A DNA stretch of 43,016 nucleotides from Enterobacter asburiae (GTDB lineage: Bacteria > Pseudomonadota > Gammaproteobacteria > Enterobacterales > Enterobacteriaceae), in NCBI RefSeq assembly GCF_021440515.1, contig NZ_JAKCMV010000037.1, forward strand, positions 1 through 43,016. The letters run 5' to 3'. This document shows positions 33,638-41,559 of the stretch, piece after piece; within the stretch, counting starts at the first letter, position 1; each line of letters opens with the position of its first letter. Below the pieces are notes generated by a model, which worked only from the letters and a program-made list of their open reading frames with translations, was not told where the DNA came from and made no database searches. The position numbers and the translations under genes are program-made.

Positions 33638-34720
33638 ATGAAACTTAAATTAGTTGCAGTGGCAGTGACTTCCATGTTGGCAGCAGGCGTTGTAAACGCG
33701 GCTGAAGTTTATAACAAAGACGGTAACAAGCTGGATCTGTACGGCAAAGTAACAGGTCTGCACTATTTCTCTGATGACTCGAACAGCGACGGTGACAAAA
33801 CCTACGTTCGTCTGGGCTTCAAAGGCGAAACTCAGATCAACGACCAGATGTCCGGTTACGGCCAGTGGGAATATGAGTTCAAAGGCAACAACGAAGAGAG
33901 CAACGGCGACAAGGGTAACAAAACCCGTCTGGCGTTCGCTGGCCTGAAATTCAACGAATTCGGTTCTTTCGACTACGGTCGTAACTACGGTGTTGCTTAC
34001 GACATCGGCGCATGGACCGACGTTCTGCCAGAGTTCGGTGGTGATACCTGGACTCAGACTGATGGCTTTATGACTGGCCGTACGACTGGCGTTGCGACCT
34101 ACCGTAACTCTGACTTCTTCGGTCTGGTTGACGGCCTGAACGTTGCCGCTCAGTACCAGGGTAAAAATGACGACCGTGACATCACCGAAGCGAACGGTGA
34201 CGGCTGGGGTCTGTCTTCTACCTATGAATTCGACGGTTTCGGCGTGGGTGCAACCTATGCGAAATCTGACCGTACTGACCGTCAGGTTGCTGCGGGCCGC
34301 GTGGCTAACACCATCAACGCTGGCGGCGACAACGCTGAAGTGTGGGCGGCTGGCCTGAAGTACGATGCGAACAACATCTACCTGGCAACCACCTACTCTG
34401 AAACCCGCAACATGACCAACTTCGGTGATGGTTATATCGCGAACAAAGCGCAGAACTTCGAAGTGGTTGCACAGTACCAGTTCGACTTCGGTCTGCGTCC
34501 GTCCGTGGCGTACCTGAAATCCAAAGGTAAAGACCTCGGTTCTTACGGCGACCAGGATCTGGTTGAATACGTTGACGTTGGCGCGACCTACTACTTCAAC
34601 AAAAACATGTCTACCTACGTTGATTACAAAATCAACCTGGTTGACGACAACAGCTTCACCAAAGCTGCTGGTGTAGCCACTGACAACATCGTTGCACTGG
34701 GTCTGACCTACCAGTTCTAA
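33638..34720 (+). CDS. ompD: OmpD/NmpC-type general porin
   Basis: A 360-residue trimeric outer-membrane beta-barrel porin. A 21-residue signal peptide ([21 protein letters not shown]) precedes [16 protein letters not shown], the standard mature start. The constriction loop L3 holds [19 protein letters not shown]. The protein ends LTYQF with the C-terminal Phe needed for BAM recognition. Sequence and position beside yddG match Salmonella OmpD and E. coli NmpC better than OmpC or OmpF. It passes small hydrophilic solutes. Codon use is strongly biased, as expected for an abundant protein. The start ATG follows TAAGGAT. Confidence 0.93.
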   Translation: MKLKLVAVAVTSMLAAGVVNAAEVYNKDGNKLDLYGKVTGLHYFSDDSNSDGDKTYVRLGFKGETQINDQMSGYGQWEYEFKGNNEESNGDKGNKTRLAFAGLKFNEFGSFDYGRNYGVAYDIGAWTDVLPEFGGDTWTQTDGFMTGRTTGVATYRNSDFFGLVDGLNVAAQYQGKNDDRDITEANGDGWGLSSTYEFDGFGVGATYAKSDRTDRQVAAGRVANTINAGGDNAEVWAAGLKYDANNIYLATTYSETRNMTNFGDGYIANKAQNFEVVAQYQFDFGLRPSVAYLKSKGKDLGSYGDQDLVEYVDVGATYYFNKNMSTYVDYKINLVDDNSFTKAAGVATDNIVALGLTYQF

Positions 34721-34739
34721 GACTTGTGAGTACAAAAAG

Positions 34740-34768
34740 GCCAGCCCTCGCGGCTGGCTTTTTTTTTC
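34740..34768 (+). terminator. Rho-independent terminator after the porin gene
   Basis: A 7-bp stem GCCAGCC/GGCTGGC (34740-34746, 34752-34758) with a 5-nt loop is followed by nine T residues. It lies 20 bp after the stop. Confidence 0.93.
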
Positions 34769-34798
34769 GGTTCGACTGGCGTAATAAAGGAGAACGCC

Positions 34799-35239
34799 AT
34801 GCACATCTTCAACGGGCGCTGTTTATGTGGGATGAGCCAGTTCAGCGTGAGTCTCACCAATTTCGACGTGTACGCCTGCCACTGTACCCTGTGCCAGAAA
34901 TGGTCCGGCGGCGTCGCGATGTACCTGGAAGCGCAGGGGCAACCTGTCATTGAAGAAGGCTCTATCGCCCCCTCCCATTTCGCCTCTTCCGTTCGCGGCG
35001 AGCGCTGGTTCTGCCCCGGCTGCGGCTGTCCGCTGTGGTTCGCGCTGACCACCTCCGGGCGCTACTTCGTTCCCTGGACGCTGCTGGAGATGAACGAAGA
35101 CGAACGCCGTCGCCTGGTGCTGGCCGCCGAGATCTACACCGAAACCCAGCCCGCGTTCTGGGGGCTGACCGGACAATACGCCCGCTTTAGCGGCACGGAG
35201 ATTGAAGCGCTCGACAATAAATGCCTGCTTAATCCGTAG
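34799..35239 (+). CDS. GFA-family zinc protein
   Basis: A 146-residue protein of the glutathione-dependent formaldehyde-activating (GFA/CENP-V) fold. Zinc-binding cysteines appear as GRCLCG near the start, CHCTLCQ at about 29-35 and CPGCGCPLWF at about 71-80. Most members have no proven activity and the GFA name is historical. An ATG with GGAGA 6 nt upstream is used. It ends 11 nt inside the convergent LysR gene (35229-35239), so the two stop regions overlap. No partner gene is evident. Confidence 0.87.
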   Translation: MHIFNGRCLCGMSQFSVSLTNFDVYACHCTLCQKWSGGVAMYLEAQGQPVIEEGSIAPSHFASSVRGERWFCPGCGCPLWFALTTSGRYFVPWTLLEMNEDERRRLVLAAEIYTETQPAFWGLTGQYARFSGTEIEALDNKCLLNP

Positions 35240-36161
35240 GCTGAACGCTGCCCGCCGCGCGGCGAAGCCAGTTTTGCAGGAGCTTACCGTCTTCGGTCAT
35301 CTCCGTATCGGAACGCACGCACAGGTAATAGTCGCGCCCGTCCTCGATGGGCATATCGAAAATTTTTACCAGCTCTCCGCTTTCCAGATAGGGCGCGATA
35401 AGCGGTTCGCGCATCAGCGCACAGCCCAGCCCGGCCTGCACGCCCGCCAGCGTCAGCAGTCCGTCTTCAAACATCGGCCCGCTTCGTCGTGGGGGGCGCT
35501 TCACTCCTTGCAGGGTGAACCACTGTTGCCAGGTGCTGCGCTCTTCGTCGTGCAGCAGCGGCATTTGCAGCAGCTGTTCCGGGGTGTCGATATGACCATG
35601 AATGCGCAGAAAGGCGCGGCTGCACACCGGCACCATCTTGCCGGAGATCAGCTTCTCGCTCTGATAGCCCGCCCACTGGCCGTTGCCAAAACGAATCGAC
35701 ATATCCGACGCGTCGCTCAGGTAGTTGCGATGGTTGGCGTACACCACGTTAATCTCGGTCTGTGGATTCGCGCGCATAAACGCCGGCAGGCGCGGAATAA
35801 ACCAGCCCATGCCGAACAGCGGGATCAGGCTGATGGTCACCTGCCGCGTTTGCGCCTGCTCGACGAGATGTTCCGTGGCCTGGCGCAGCACGTTAAACGC
35901 CGCGCGAATTGAACGGTAATATTCCCGCCCCTGCTGGCTCAGCACCAGCCTGCGCCCCTGACGCTCGGTCAGCGGCATTTGCAGATACCCTTCCAGCACT
36001 TTGAGCTGATGGCTGACCGCCGAGGGCGAGATATCCAGCTCCTGCGCCGCCTGCGTCACGCTGCCCAGCCGGGCAATGGCCTCGAAGGCGCGAACCGCAC
36101 GCAGCGGCGGATCGTTTGCGAGGCGGCTTTCCGCGAAGGCCGATTGTTCTGTTTTATTCAT
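35229..36161 (-). CDS. LysR-family regulator (GcvA-like), likely controlling the ATC operon
   Basis: A 310-residue LysR regulator of the GcvA-like group. The helix-turn-helix SVTQAAQELDISPSAVSHQLK is preceded by PPLRAVRAFEAIARLG, typical of that group; the C-terminal domain is the usual effector-binding fold. It is divergent from the seven-gene importer/thiazoline operon at 36333 with a 171-bp spacer containing two dyads, so it is the probable activator of that operon. The inducer may be ATC, N-carbamoylcysteine or a sulphur signal (inferred). Confidence 0.88.
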   Translation of the reverse strand: MNKTEQSAFAESRLANDPPLRAVRAFEAIARLGSVTQAAQELDISPSAVSHQLKVLEGYLQMPLTERQGRRLVLSQQGREYYRSIRAAFNVLRQATEHLVEQAQTRQVTISLIPLFGMGWFIPRLPAFMRANPQTEINVVYANHRNYLSDASDMSIRFGNGQWAGYQSEKLISGKMVPVCSRAFLRIHGHIDTPEQLLQMPLLHDEERSTWQQWFTLQGVKRPPRRSGPMFEDGLLTLAGVQAGLGCALMREPLIAPYLESGELVKIFDMPIEDGRDYYLCVRSDTEMTEDGKLLQNWLRRAAGSVQPTD

Positions 36162-36225
36162 ATATTGATTTCTTTAGGCTTTTCGCCCCGTCATGGGCAT
36201 TTAATATCTTTATATAAATCATCAA

Positions 36226-36290
36226 GATAAAACAATATCGGTTTATCATAAGAAATAATATATGTGTATTTTACAATTTAATTCAATTGT
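36226..36290. promoter_or_regulatory. Candidate LysR operators in the spacer before the ATC operon
   Basis: Two dyads are present: GATAAA-N10-TTTATC (36226-36247) and ACAATT-N6-AATTGT (36273-36290). Both have the arm size and spacing of LysR-type sites and lie 65-128 bp from the regulator start and 43-107 bp before the operon start. The spacer is AT-rich, so chance dyads are possible. Confidence 0.4.
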
Positions 36291-36332
36291 TGGATGGTAG
36301 CCGCTGAAAGAGCAATCAGTCGGATAAGAACG

Positions 36333-37283
36333 TTGGATACACTCATACAACAATTGATCAACGGGGTGATGCTGGGAAGCATCTACGCGCTGATCGCGCT
36401 GGGCTATACCATGGTGTATGGCATTTTGCGCATTATTAACTTTGCCCACGGCGATATTTTGATGGTTGGCGCACTCACCACGCTGTCGGCCATTAACCTG
36501 TTGAATAACACCTTCCCGCACATGCCGCTGCTGGTGCAGCTGGGCTGCGCCGTGGCGATTGCGATGGCCGTCTGCGCGCTGCTGGCGATGGCGGTGGAGC
36601 GCTTTGCCTATCGCCGCTTGCGCAACGCGCCGCGCCTGGCCCCGCTGATCTCCGGGATTGGCGTATCGGTTCTGCTGCAAACCGTGGCGATGATTATCTG
36701 GACCCGCAATCCGCTGATGTTCCCGCAGATCCTGCCGATGGATCCCATTGCCGTGACGGCGGGCAGCGACGCCCATCCTCCGGCGATTGTCACCGTAACC
36801 GGGATCGTCACCGTGGTGCTGGCGCTGGTCGTCATGACCGGACTGTGGCTGCTGGTTGAATACACTCGCCTTGGGCGCGGAATGCGCGCGGTGGCTGAAA
36901 ACCCGCGCGTCGCCACCCTGATGGGGGTCAACCCGAACGCTATTATCACCCTCACCTTTGCCATCGGCGGGGTGTTTGCCGCGCTCGCGGGCGTGATGAT
37001 GGCGAGCAACTACGGTAACGCCAGCTTCTCGATGGGCTTTTTACCCGGTATCAAAGCCTTTACCGCCGCGGTGCTCGGCGGTATCGGCAACATTCGCGGC
37101 GCGATGGTCGGCGGCATTTTGCTCGGCATTATCGAAGCGCTCGGCGCGGGGTATCTCGGGGAGCTCACAAACGGCATGTTTGGCAGTAATTATCAGGACG
37201 TCTTTGCCTTTATCGTGCTGATTCTGGTGCTGGTCTTCCGCCCGGCGGGTTTACTCGGCGAGCGCGTGGCGCACAGGGCGTAG
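36333..37283 (+). CDS. Liv-type ABC transporter permease 1 (LivH family)
   Basis: A 316-residue inner-membrane permease of the branched-chain amino acid (HAAT) transporter family. The family start motif appears as LDTLIQQLINGVMLGSIYAL followed by ALGYTMVYGILRIINFAHGD. The TTG at 36333 is chosen because homologues begin at this point (MDTL/MDxF-QQ-NG). An in-frame ATG at 36294 would add 13 residues with no family match and no clear ribosome site. The C-terminal permease segment GFLPGIKAFTAAVLGGIGNIRGA is typical. It is the first gene of a seven-gene operon. Confidence 0.88.
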   Translation: MDTLIQQLINGVMLGSIYALIALGYTMVYGILRIINFAHGDILMVGALTTLSAINLLNNTFPHMPLLVQLGCAVAIAMAVCALLAMAVERFAYRRLRNAPRLAPLISGIGVSVLLQTVAMIIWTRNPLMFPQILPMDPIAVTAGSDAHPPAIVTVTGIVTVVLALVVMTGLWLLVEYTRLGRGMRAVAENPRVATLMGVNPNAIITLTFAIGGVFAALAGVMMASNYGNASFSMGFLPGIKAFTAAVLGGIGNIRGAMVGGILLGIIEALGAGYLGELTNGMFGSNYQDVFAFIVLILVLVFRPAGLLGERVAHRA

Positions 37284-37291
37284 GGGAAAAT

Positions 37292-38398
37292 ATGACAACC
37301 GCACAACTTCAGGCTCCCGCAGCGAGCCGTAAATTCTGGTCAGGCATGACCCTGTTCTGCATCGCCCTGCTGCTGGCGCCGGTGATTGCCACCCAGCTTG
37401 GGGGCAACTACTGGGTCCGCGTTATCGACTTCGCGCTGCTTTACATCATGCTGGCGCTCGGGCTGAACATCGTGGTCGGCTATACCGGCCTGCTGGATAT
37501 GGGCTTTATCGCCTTTTATGCGGTCGGGGCGTATCTTGCCGCGCTGCTGGCCTCTCCGCATCTGCTGGAGACCTTCCCGATCCTCGCCGCGTGGTTCCCG
37601 GACGGGCTGCACACCTCGTATTTACTGATTATTCCCGTCGCCGCGCTGGTAGCGGCGGTGTGCGGCATTTTACTCGGCGCGCCGACGCTGAAGCTGCGCG
37701 GGGATTATCTCGCCATCGTTACCCTCGGCTTCGGCGAAATTATCCGCATTCTGATGCGCAACCTGGATCGCCCGGTAAACATCACCAACGGCGCGAAGGG
37801 CATTACCGGCGTTGATACGCTCAACCTCTTCGGCCTGAAGTTTAGCGGCGTCTATCACTGGTTCGGCGTCAAGGTGCCCGCCCTGTGGCTGTGGTACTAC
37901 CTGCTAATGCTGGTGATTGTGGCGATTATTTTCGTCTGCCTGCGCTTGCAGCACTCGCGCATTGGCCGTGCCTGGCACGCCATCCGCGAAGACGAGGACG
38001 TGGCCCGGGCGATGGGCATCAACGTGCGTAACTACAAGCTGCTGGCCTTCGCGATGGGCGCCTCCTTTGGCGGCGTGGCGGGCGCGCTATTTGGCGCCTT
38101 CCAGGGCTTTGTCTCTCCGGAATCCTTCACCTTGCAGGAGTCAATTGCGGTGCTGGCGATGGTGGTGCTGGGCGGCATGGGCCACATCCCCGGCGTGATC
38201 CTTGGCGCGGTACTGCTCACCGCCCTGCCGGAACTGCTGCGCAGCCAGGCCGCCCCGGTGCAACAGGCGCTGTTTGGCACCGTACTGGTTGACCCCGAAA
38301 TTCTTCGCCAGCTGTTTTACGGACTGGCGCTGGTCGGGGTGATGCTGGTACGCCCTTCCGGTATCTGGCCGGTGCGCCACAAGGAGGTAAAAGCATGA
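37292..38398 (+). CDS. Liv-type ABC transporter permease 2 (LivM family)
   Basis: A 368-residue inner-membrane permease of the LivM group with about nine to ten membrane segments. Diagnostic blocks are LGLNIVVGYTGLLDMGFIAFYAVGAY, LRGDYLAIVTLGFGEIIRI and ESIAVLAMVVLGGMGHIPG. It pairs with the LivH-type protein to form the channel. It starts 8 bp after that gene with AGGGG upstream, and its stop overlaps the ATPase start by 4 nt. Confidence 0.93.
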   Translation: MTTAQLQAPAASRKFWSGMTLFCIALLLAPVIATQLGGNYWVRVIDFALLYIMLALGLNIVVGYTGLLDMGFIAFYAVGAYLAALLASPHLLETFPILAAWFPDGLHTSYLLIIPVAALVAAVCGILLGAPTLKLRGDYLAIVTLGFGEIIRILMRNLDRPVNITNGAKGITGVDTLNLFGLKFSGVYHWFGVKVPALWLWYYLLMLVIVAIIFVCLRLQHSRIGRAWHAIREDEDVARAMGINVRNYKLLAFAMGASFGGVAGALFGAFQGFVSPESFTLQESIAVLAMVVLGGMGHIPGVILGAVLLTALPELLRSQAAPVQQALFGTVLVDPEILRQLFYGLALVGVMLVRPSGIWPVRHKEVKA

Positions 38399-39162
38399 GC
38401 CTGCTGACCGTACGCAATATGTCTAAACGCTTCGGCGGCCTGACCGCCGTGGACAATGTCTCGCTCACCATCAATAAGGGTGAAATCTACGGGCTGATTG
38501 GCCCGAACGGGGCGGGAAAAACCACCTGTTTTAACCTGATCACCGGGCTCTATCCGGCCGACAGCGGCGAATTCTTGATTGCCGATAAGCCCTATTTCCC
38601 GAAACAGATCGAAAAAGTGACCGCCGCCGGGATCGCCCGCACCTTCCAGAACGTGCGGCTGTTTAACGAGATGTCGGTGCTGGAAAACGTGATGGTGGGC
38701 CGTCACGTTCGTACCCGCAACGGCCTGTGGGCGGCGCTCAGCCGTCACAAGCGCGCCCGCGAAGAAGAAACCGAAACCCGCGAGCAGGCCTGGCACTGGC
38801 TGGAGTACACCGGGATTGCGAAGTTCGCCCACTACCGCGCCTGCGATCTGGCCTACGGCCATCAGCGTCGGCTGGAGATCGCCCGCGCGCTGGCAACGGA
38901 TCCGCTGCTGCTGGCGCTCGACGAGCCCGCTGCGGGCATGAACGCGGCGGAAAAAGGGGCGCTCGGCGAGCTGCTCATCCGCATTCGCGACGACGGCAAA
39001 ACGCTGCTGATGATTGAACACGACGTCAAGCTGGTGATGGGGATCTGCGATCGCCTGACGGTACTTGATTACGGCAAAACGCTCGCCAGCGGCACGCCGG
39101 ACAGCGTGCGCCGCGATCCGGCGGTGATCGCCGCCTGGCTTGGAGGCCATGCCCATGTCTGA
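38395..39162 (+). CDS. Liv-type ABC transporter ATP-binding protein 1 (LivG family)
   Basis: A 255-residue ABC ATPase: Walker A GPNGAGKTT (about 37-45), Q-loop TFQNVRLF, LivG-specific MSVLENVMVGRH, Walker B LLALDEPAAGMN and switch His in MIEHDVKLVMG. The signature position reads LAYGHQRRLEIARAL, the LivG variant of LSGGQ. The ATGA overlap with the upstream permease and the 8-nt overlap with the next ATPase show strict coupling. Confidence 0.94.
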   Translation: MSLLTVRNMSKRFGGLTAVDNVSLTINKGEIYGLIGPNGAGKTTCFNLITGLYPADSGEFLIADKPYFPKQIEKVTAAGIARTFQNVRLFNEMSVLENVMVGRHVRTRNGLWAALSRHKRAREEETETREQAWHWLEYTGIAKFAHYRACDLAYGHQRRLEIARALATDPLLLALDEPAAGMNAAEKGALGELLIRIRDDGKTLLMIEHDVKLVMGICDRLTVLDYGKTLASGTPDSVRRDPAVIAAWLGGHAHV

Positions 39163-39874
39163 ATTATTGAAAGTCGAACGGCTCGACGTGCATTACGGCG
39201 GCATCCAGGCGGTGCGCGATGTCTCCTTCACCCTGCACGAAGGCGAACAGGCCACGCTGATCGGCGCCAACGGCGCGGGAAAAAGCTCCACCGTCCGCGC
39301 CATCACCGGGCTGGAGAGCTTTGGCGGCACCGTTACCTTCAACGGCAAAGACGTGCGCAAGCACAAAGCCGACACGCTGCTGCGCGACGGGCTGGTCATG
39401 GTGCCGGAAGGTCGCGGCATCTTCGCCCGCATGACGGTGCTGGAAAATCTACAGATGGGGGCCTGGCTGTGGCGTGACAACGTCACCGTTCGACAGGAGA
39501 TGCGCGAGATATTTGAGCGATTCCCGCGCCTCGGCGAACGTCAGCACCAGCTTGCCGGGCTGCTCTCCGGCGGTGAACAGCAGCTTCTGGCGCTAAACCG
39601 CGCCCTGTTGAGCCGCCCGCGCCTGCTGATCCTCGACGAACCGTCTATGGGCCTGGCCCCAAAGATGGTCGAGAACATTTTTGAGGTCATCGCCGGGCTT
39701 CGCGAACGCGGCGTTGCCCTGCTGCTGATTGAACAAAACGCCCGGCTGGCGCTGGAGGTCACCGACAGCGCGTGGGTAATGGACAGCGGCAGCATCGTTC
39801 ACCACGGCGAGTCAAAAGCGCTGCTGAACGACGACCAAATTGCACAAATTTATTTGGGCGAAATGCCCGTTTAA
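39155..39874 (+). CDS. Liv-type ABC transporter ATP-binding protein 2 (LivF family)
   Basis: A 239-residue ABC ATPase: Walker A GANGAGKSS, signature LSGGEQQLLALNRAL, Walker B LLILDEPSMGLAP and switch LLIEQNARLALE, the LivF pattern. The ATG at 39155 has TTGGAGG 8 nt upstream; the ATG at 39149 is too close to it. It completes the two-permease, two-ATPase importer. Confidence 0.94.
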   Translation: MSELLKVERLDVHYGGIQAVRDVSFTLHEGEQATLIGANGAGKSSTVRAITGLESFGGTVTFNGKDVRKHKADTLLRDGLVMVPEGRGIFARMTVLENLQMGAWLWRDNVTVRQEMREIFERFPRLGERQHQLAGLLSGGEQQLLALNRALLSRPRLLILDEPSMGLAPKMVENIFEVIAGLRERGVALLLIEQNARLALEVTDSAWVMDSGSIVHHGESKALLNDDQIAQIYLGEMPV

Positions 39875-39901
39875 CAACACCAACCAACACCAGGGAAAAC
39901 A

Positions 39902-41059
39902 ATGAAAACAGTAAAAATCAGTGCGCTCGGCGCCGCGCTTCTGCTCGGTGGTTTTGCCTCCACCGGCGCATGGTCCGCAGAGGGTGAAACCGTGCTTATC
40001 GGCCTGGCGGGCCCGTTGACCGGCCCGTCTGCCCGTATCGGTAAAGATCTGGAGAACGGCGCGCAGCTGGCGATTGACGACATCAACAAGCAGCACCCGA
40101 CCATCGGCGGCAAAGCGGTGACCTTCAAGCTGCAATCCGAAGACGACCAGTCTGATCCGCGCACCGCCGTGGCCGTCGCGCAACGTCTGGTCGACAGCGG
40201 CGTGGCGGGCGTGGTCGGCCACTGGAACACCGGGACCAGCATTCCGGCGGCGCGCGTTTACCACGACGCGGGCATCGCGCAGGTAGCTCCGGTCGCCACG
40301 GGGCACGCCTATACCCGACAGGGTTTCGACACCAGCTTCCGCGTGATGGGCCATGACGATGACGGCGGCCAGTTTGCCGGGCAGTATGCGGTCAACACCC
40401 TGAAAGCGAAACGCATTGCGGTGATCGACGACCGTACGGCGTTCGGCCAGGGTCTGGCGGACGAGTTTATTAAATCGCTGGAAGCCCAGGGCGTGAAAAT
40501 CGTTGACCGCCAGTACGTTGACGACAAAACCGTAGATTTCAGCGCCGTGCTGACGGCGATTCGCAGTAAAAAAGCCGATCTGATCTTCTTCGGCGGCGTG
40601 GACAGCCAGGCAGCACCGCTGGCACGACGCATCAAGCAGCTGGGCATGAACGCCACCCTGATGGGCGCGGGCGGGTTTGTCAGCCAGACCTTCCTGCAAC
40701 TGGCGCAAAAAGAGGGTGAAGGCGTGGTGGCGCTGGAGCCGGGCCTGCCGGTCGATCAAATGCCGGGCGGGAAAGCCTTTGAGCAGGCGTATCAGTCGCG
40801 CTACCACACCCACATCGAACTGCACGCGCCGTTTGCCTATGACGCCACCCGCGTGCTGGTTGCCGCGATGGAAAAAGCCGACTCGGTCGATCCGTCTGAG
40901 TATCTGCCAGCCCTGCGCGCCATCAGCTATTCCGGCGTTACCGGGCAGATTGCGTTCGATAAAGAGGGCAACCTCAAATCGCCGTCGTTCACCGTTTATA
41001 AAGTGGTGGATGGCAAATGGCAGCCGCAGACCGTGCTCGGTGGCGCGAGCACTAAGTAA
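39902..41059 (+). CDS. LivK-type periplasmic substrate-binding protein of the ATC operon
   Basis: A 385-residue periplasmic binding protein (Peripla_BP_6 type) with a Sec signal peptide (about 1-26, cleavage at GAWSA). The mature part begins TVLIGLAGPLTGPSARIGKD, and DDQSDPRTAVAVAQRLV and GVVGHWNTGTSIPAARVY are characteristic of the amino-acid/amide group. It should deliver substrate to the four upstream subunits. From the two enzymes that follow, the ligand is predicted to be 2-aminothiazoline-4-carboxylate or N-carbamoyl-cysteine (inferred). GGGAAAACA precedes the ATG. Confidence 0.9.
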   Translation: MKTVKISALGAALLLGGFASTGAWSAEGETVLIGLAGPLTGPSARIGKDLENGAQLAIDDINKQHPTIGGKAVTFKLQSEDDQSDPRTAVAVAQRLVDSGVAGVVGHWNTGTSIPAARVYHDAGIAQVAPVATGHAYTRQGFDTSFRVMGHDDDGGQFAGQYAVNTLKAKRIAVIDDRTAFGQGLADEFIKSLEAQGVKIVDRQYVDDKTVDFSAVLTAIRSKKADLIFFGGVDSQAAPLARRIKQLGMNATLMGAGGFVSQTFLQLAQKEGEGVVALEPGLPVDQMPGGKAFEQAYQSRYHTHIELHAPFAYDATRVLVAAMEKADSVDPSEYLPALRAISYSGVTGQIAFDKEGNLKSPSFTVYKVVDGKWQPQTVLGGASTK

Positions 41060-41076
41060 CGCAGTGAGGCAATGTG

Positions 41077-41559
41077 ATGAGTGATAATAATGAGCTGGGC
41101 ATTCTCGCCCGCCGCAAAATCGAAGCAGAAATTATTAAGCCAATTTACGAAATCCTGGTGCGCGAGATAGGGAAAACCCGCGCCCAGGCGGTGATTGGCG
41201 AGGCCATTGAGCAGGCCGCCATCAACGCGGGTAAAGAATTTGCCAGCAAAGAGCCAAACGGTACGGACGTAAAGAGCTTTATCGCCCTGCAATATCTGTG
41301 GGAGAAAGATAACGCCCTGGACGTGAAGGTGATCGAAGCCGACGAGCAGCAGTACAACTACAACGTGACGCGCTGCCGCTACGCCGAGATGTATCACGAG
41401 ATGGGCCTCGGTGAGATTGGTCACCTGCTCTCCTGCGCCCGCGACGAGAAGTTTATCGTCGGCTACGCGCCGGACGTGGAGCTGACGCGCACCACCACCA
41501 TCATGCAGGGCGGATCGTGCTGCGACTTCCGCTACCGCAGCAAAAAGGACAGCGCATGA
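41077..41559 (+). CDS. L-2-amino-thiazoline-4-carboxylic acid hydrolase (AtcB family)
   Basis: A 160-residue protein of the ATC_hydrolase family. It opens the thiazoline ring of L-ATC to give N-carbamoyl-L-cysteine, as shown for AtcB/TsB of Pseudomonas. The C-terminal conserved part is visible: YHEMGLGEIGHLLSCARDEKF, GYAPDVELTRTTTIMQGGS and CDFRYR, with cysteines that may be catalytic. The ATG at 41077 has GAGGC 8 nt upstream. Its stop overlaps the next start (ATGA). Some family members act on other cyclic amides, so the exact substrate is an inference strengthened by the amidohydrolase next door. Confidence 0.85.
   Translation: MSDNNELGILARRKIEAEIIKPIYEILVREIGKTRAQAVIGEAIEQAAINAGKEFASKEPNGTDVKSFIALQYLWEKDNALDVKVIEADEQQYNYNVTRCRYAEMYHEMGLGEIGHLLSCARDEKFIVGYAPDVELTRTTTIMQGGSCCDFRYRSKKDSA

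Noticed and set aside
33650..34804. Long open frame antisense to the porin gene
   Set aside because: A by-product of the strong codon bias of the highly expressed porin; no ribosome site or domain. Similar antisense frames opposite maeA, the importer genes and fdnG were dropped for the same reason.
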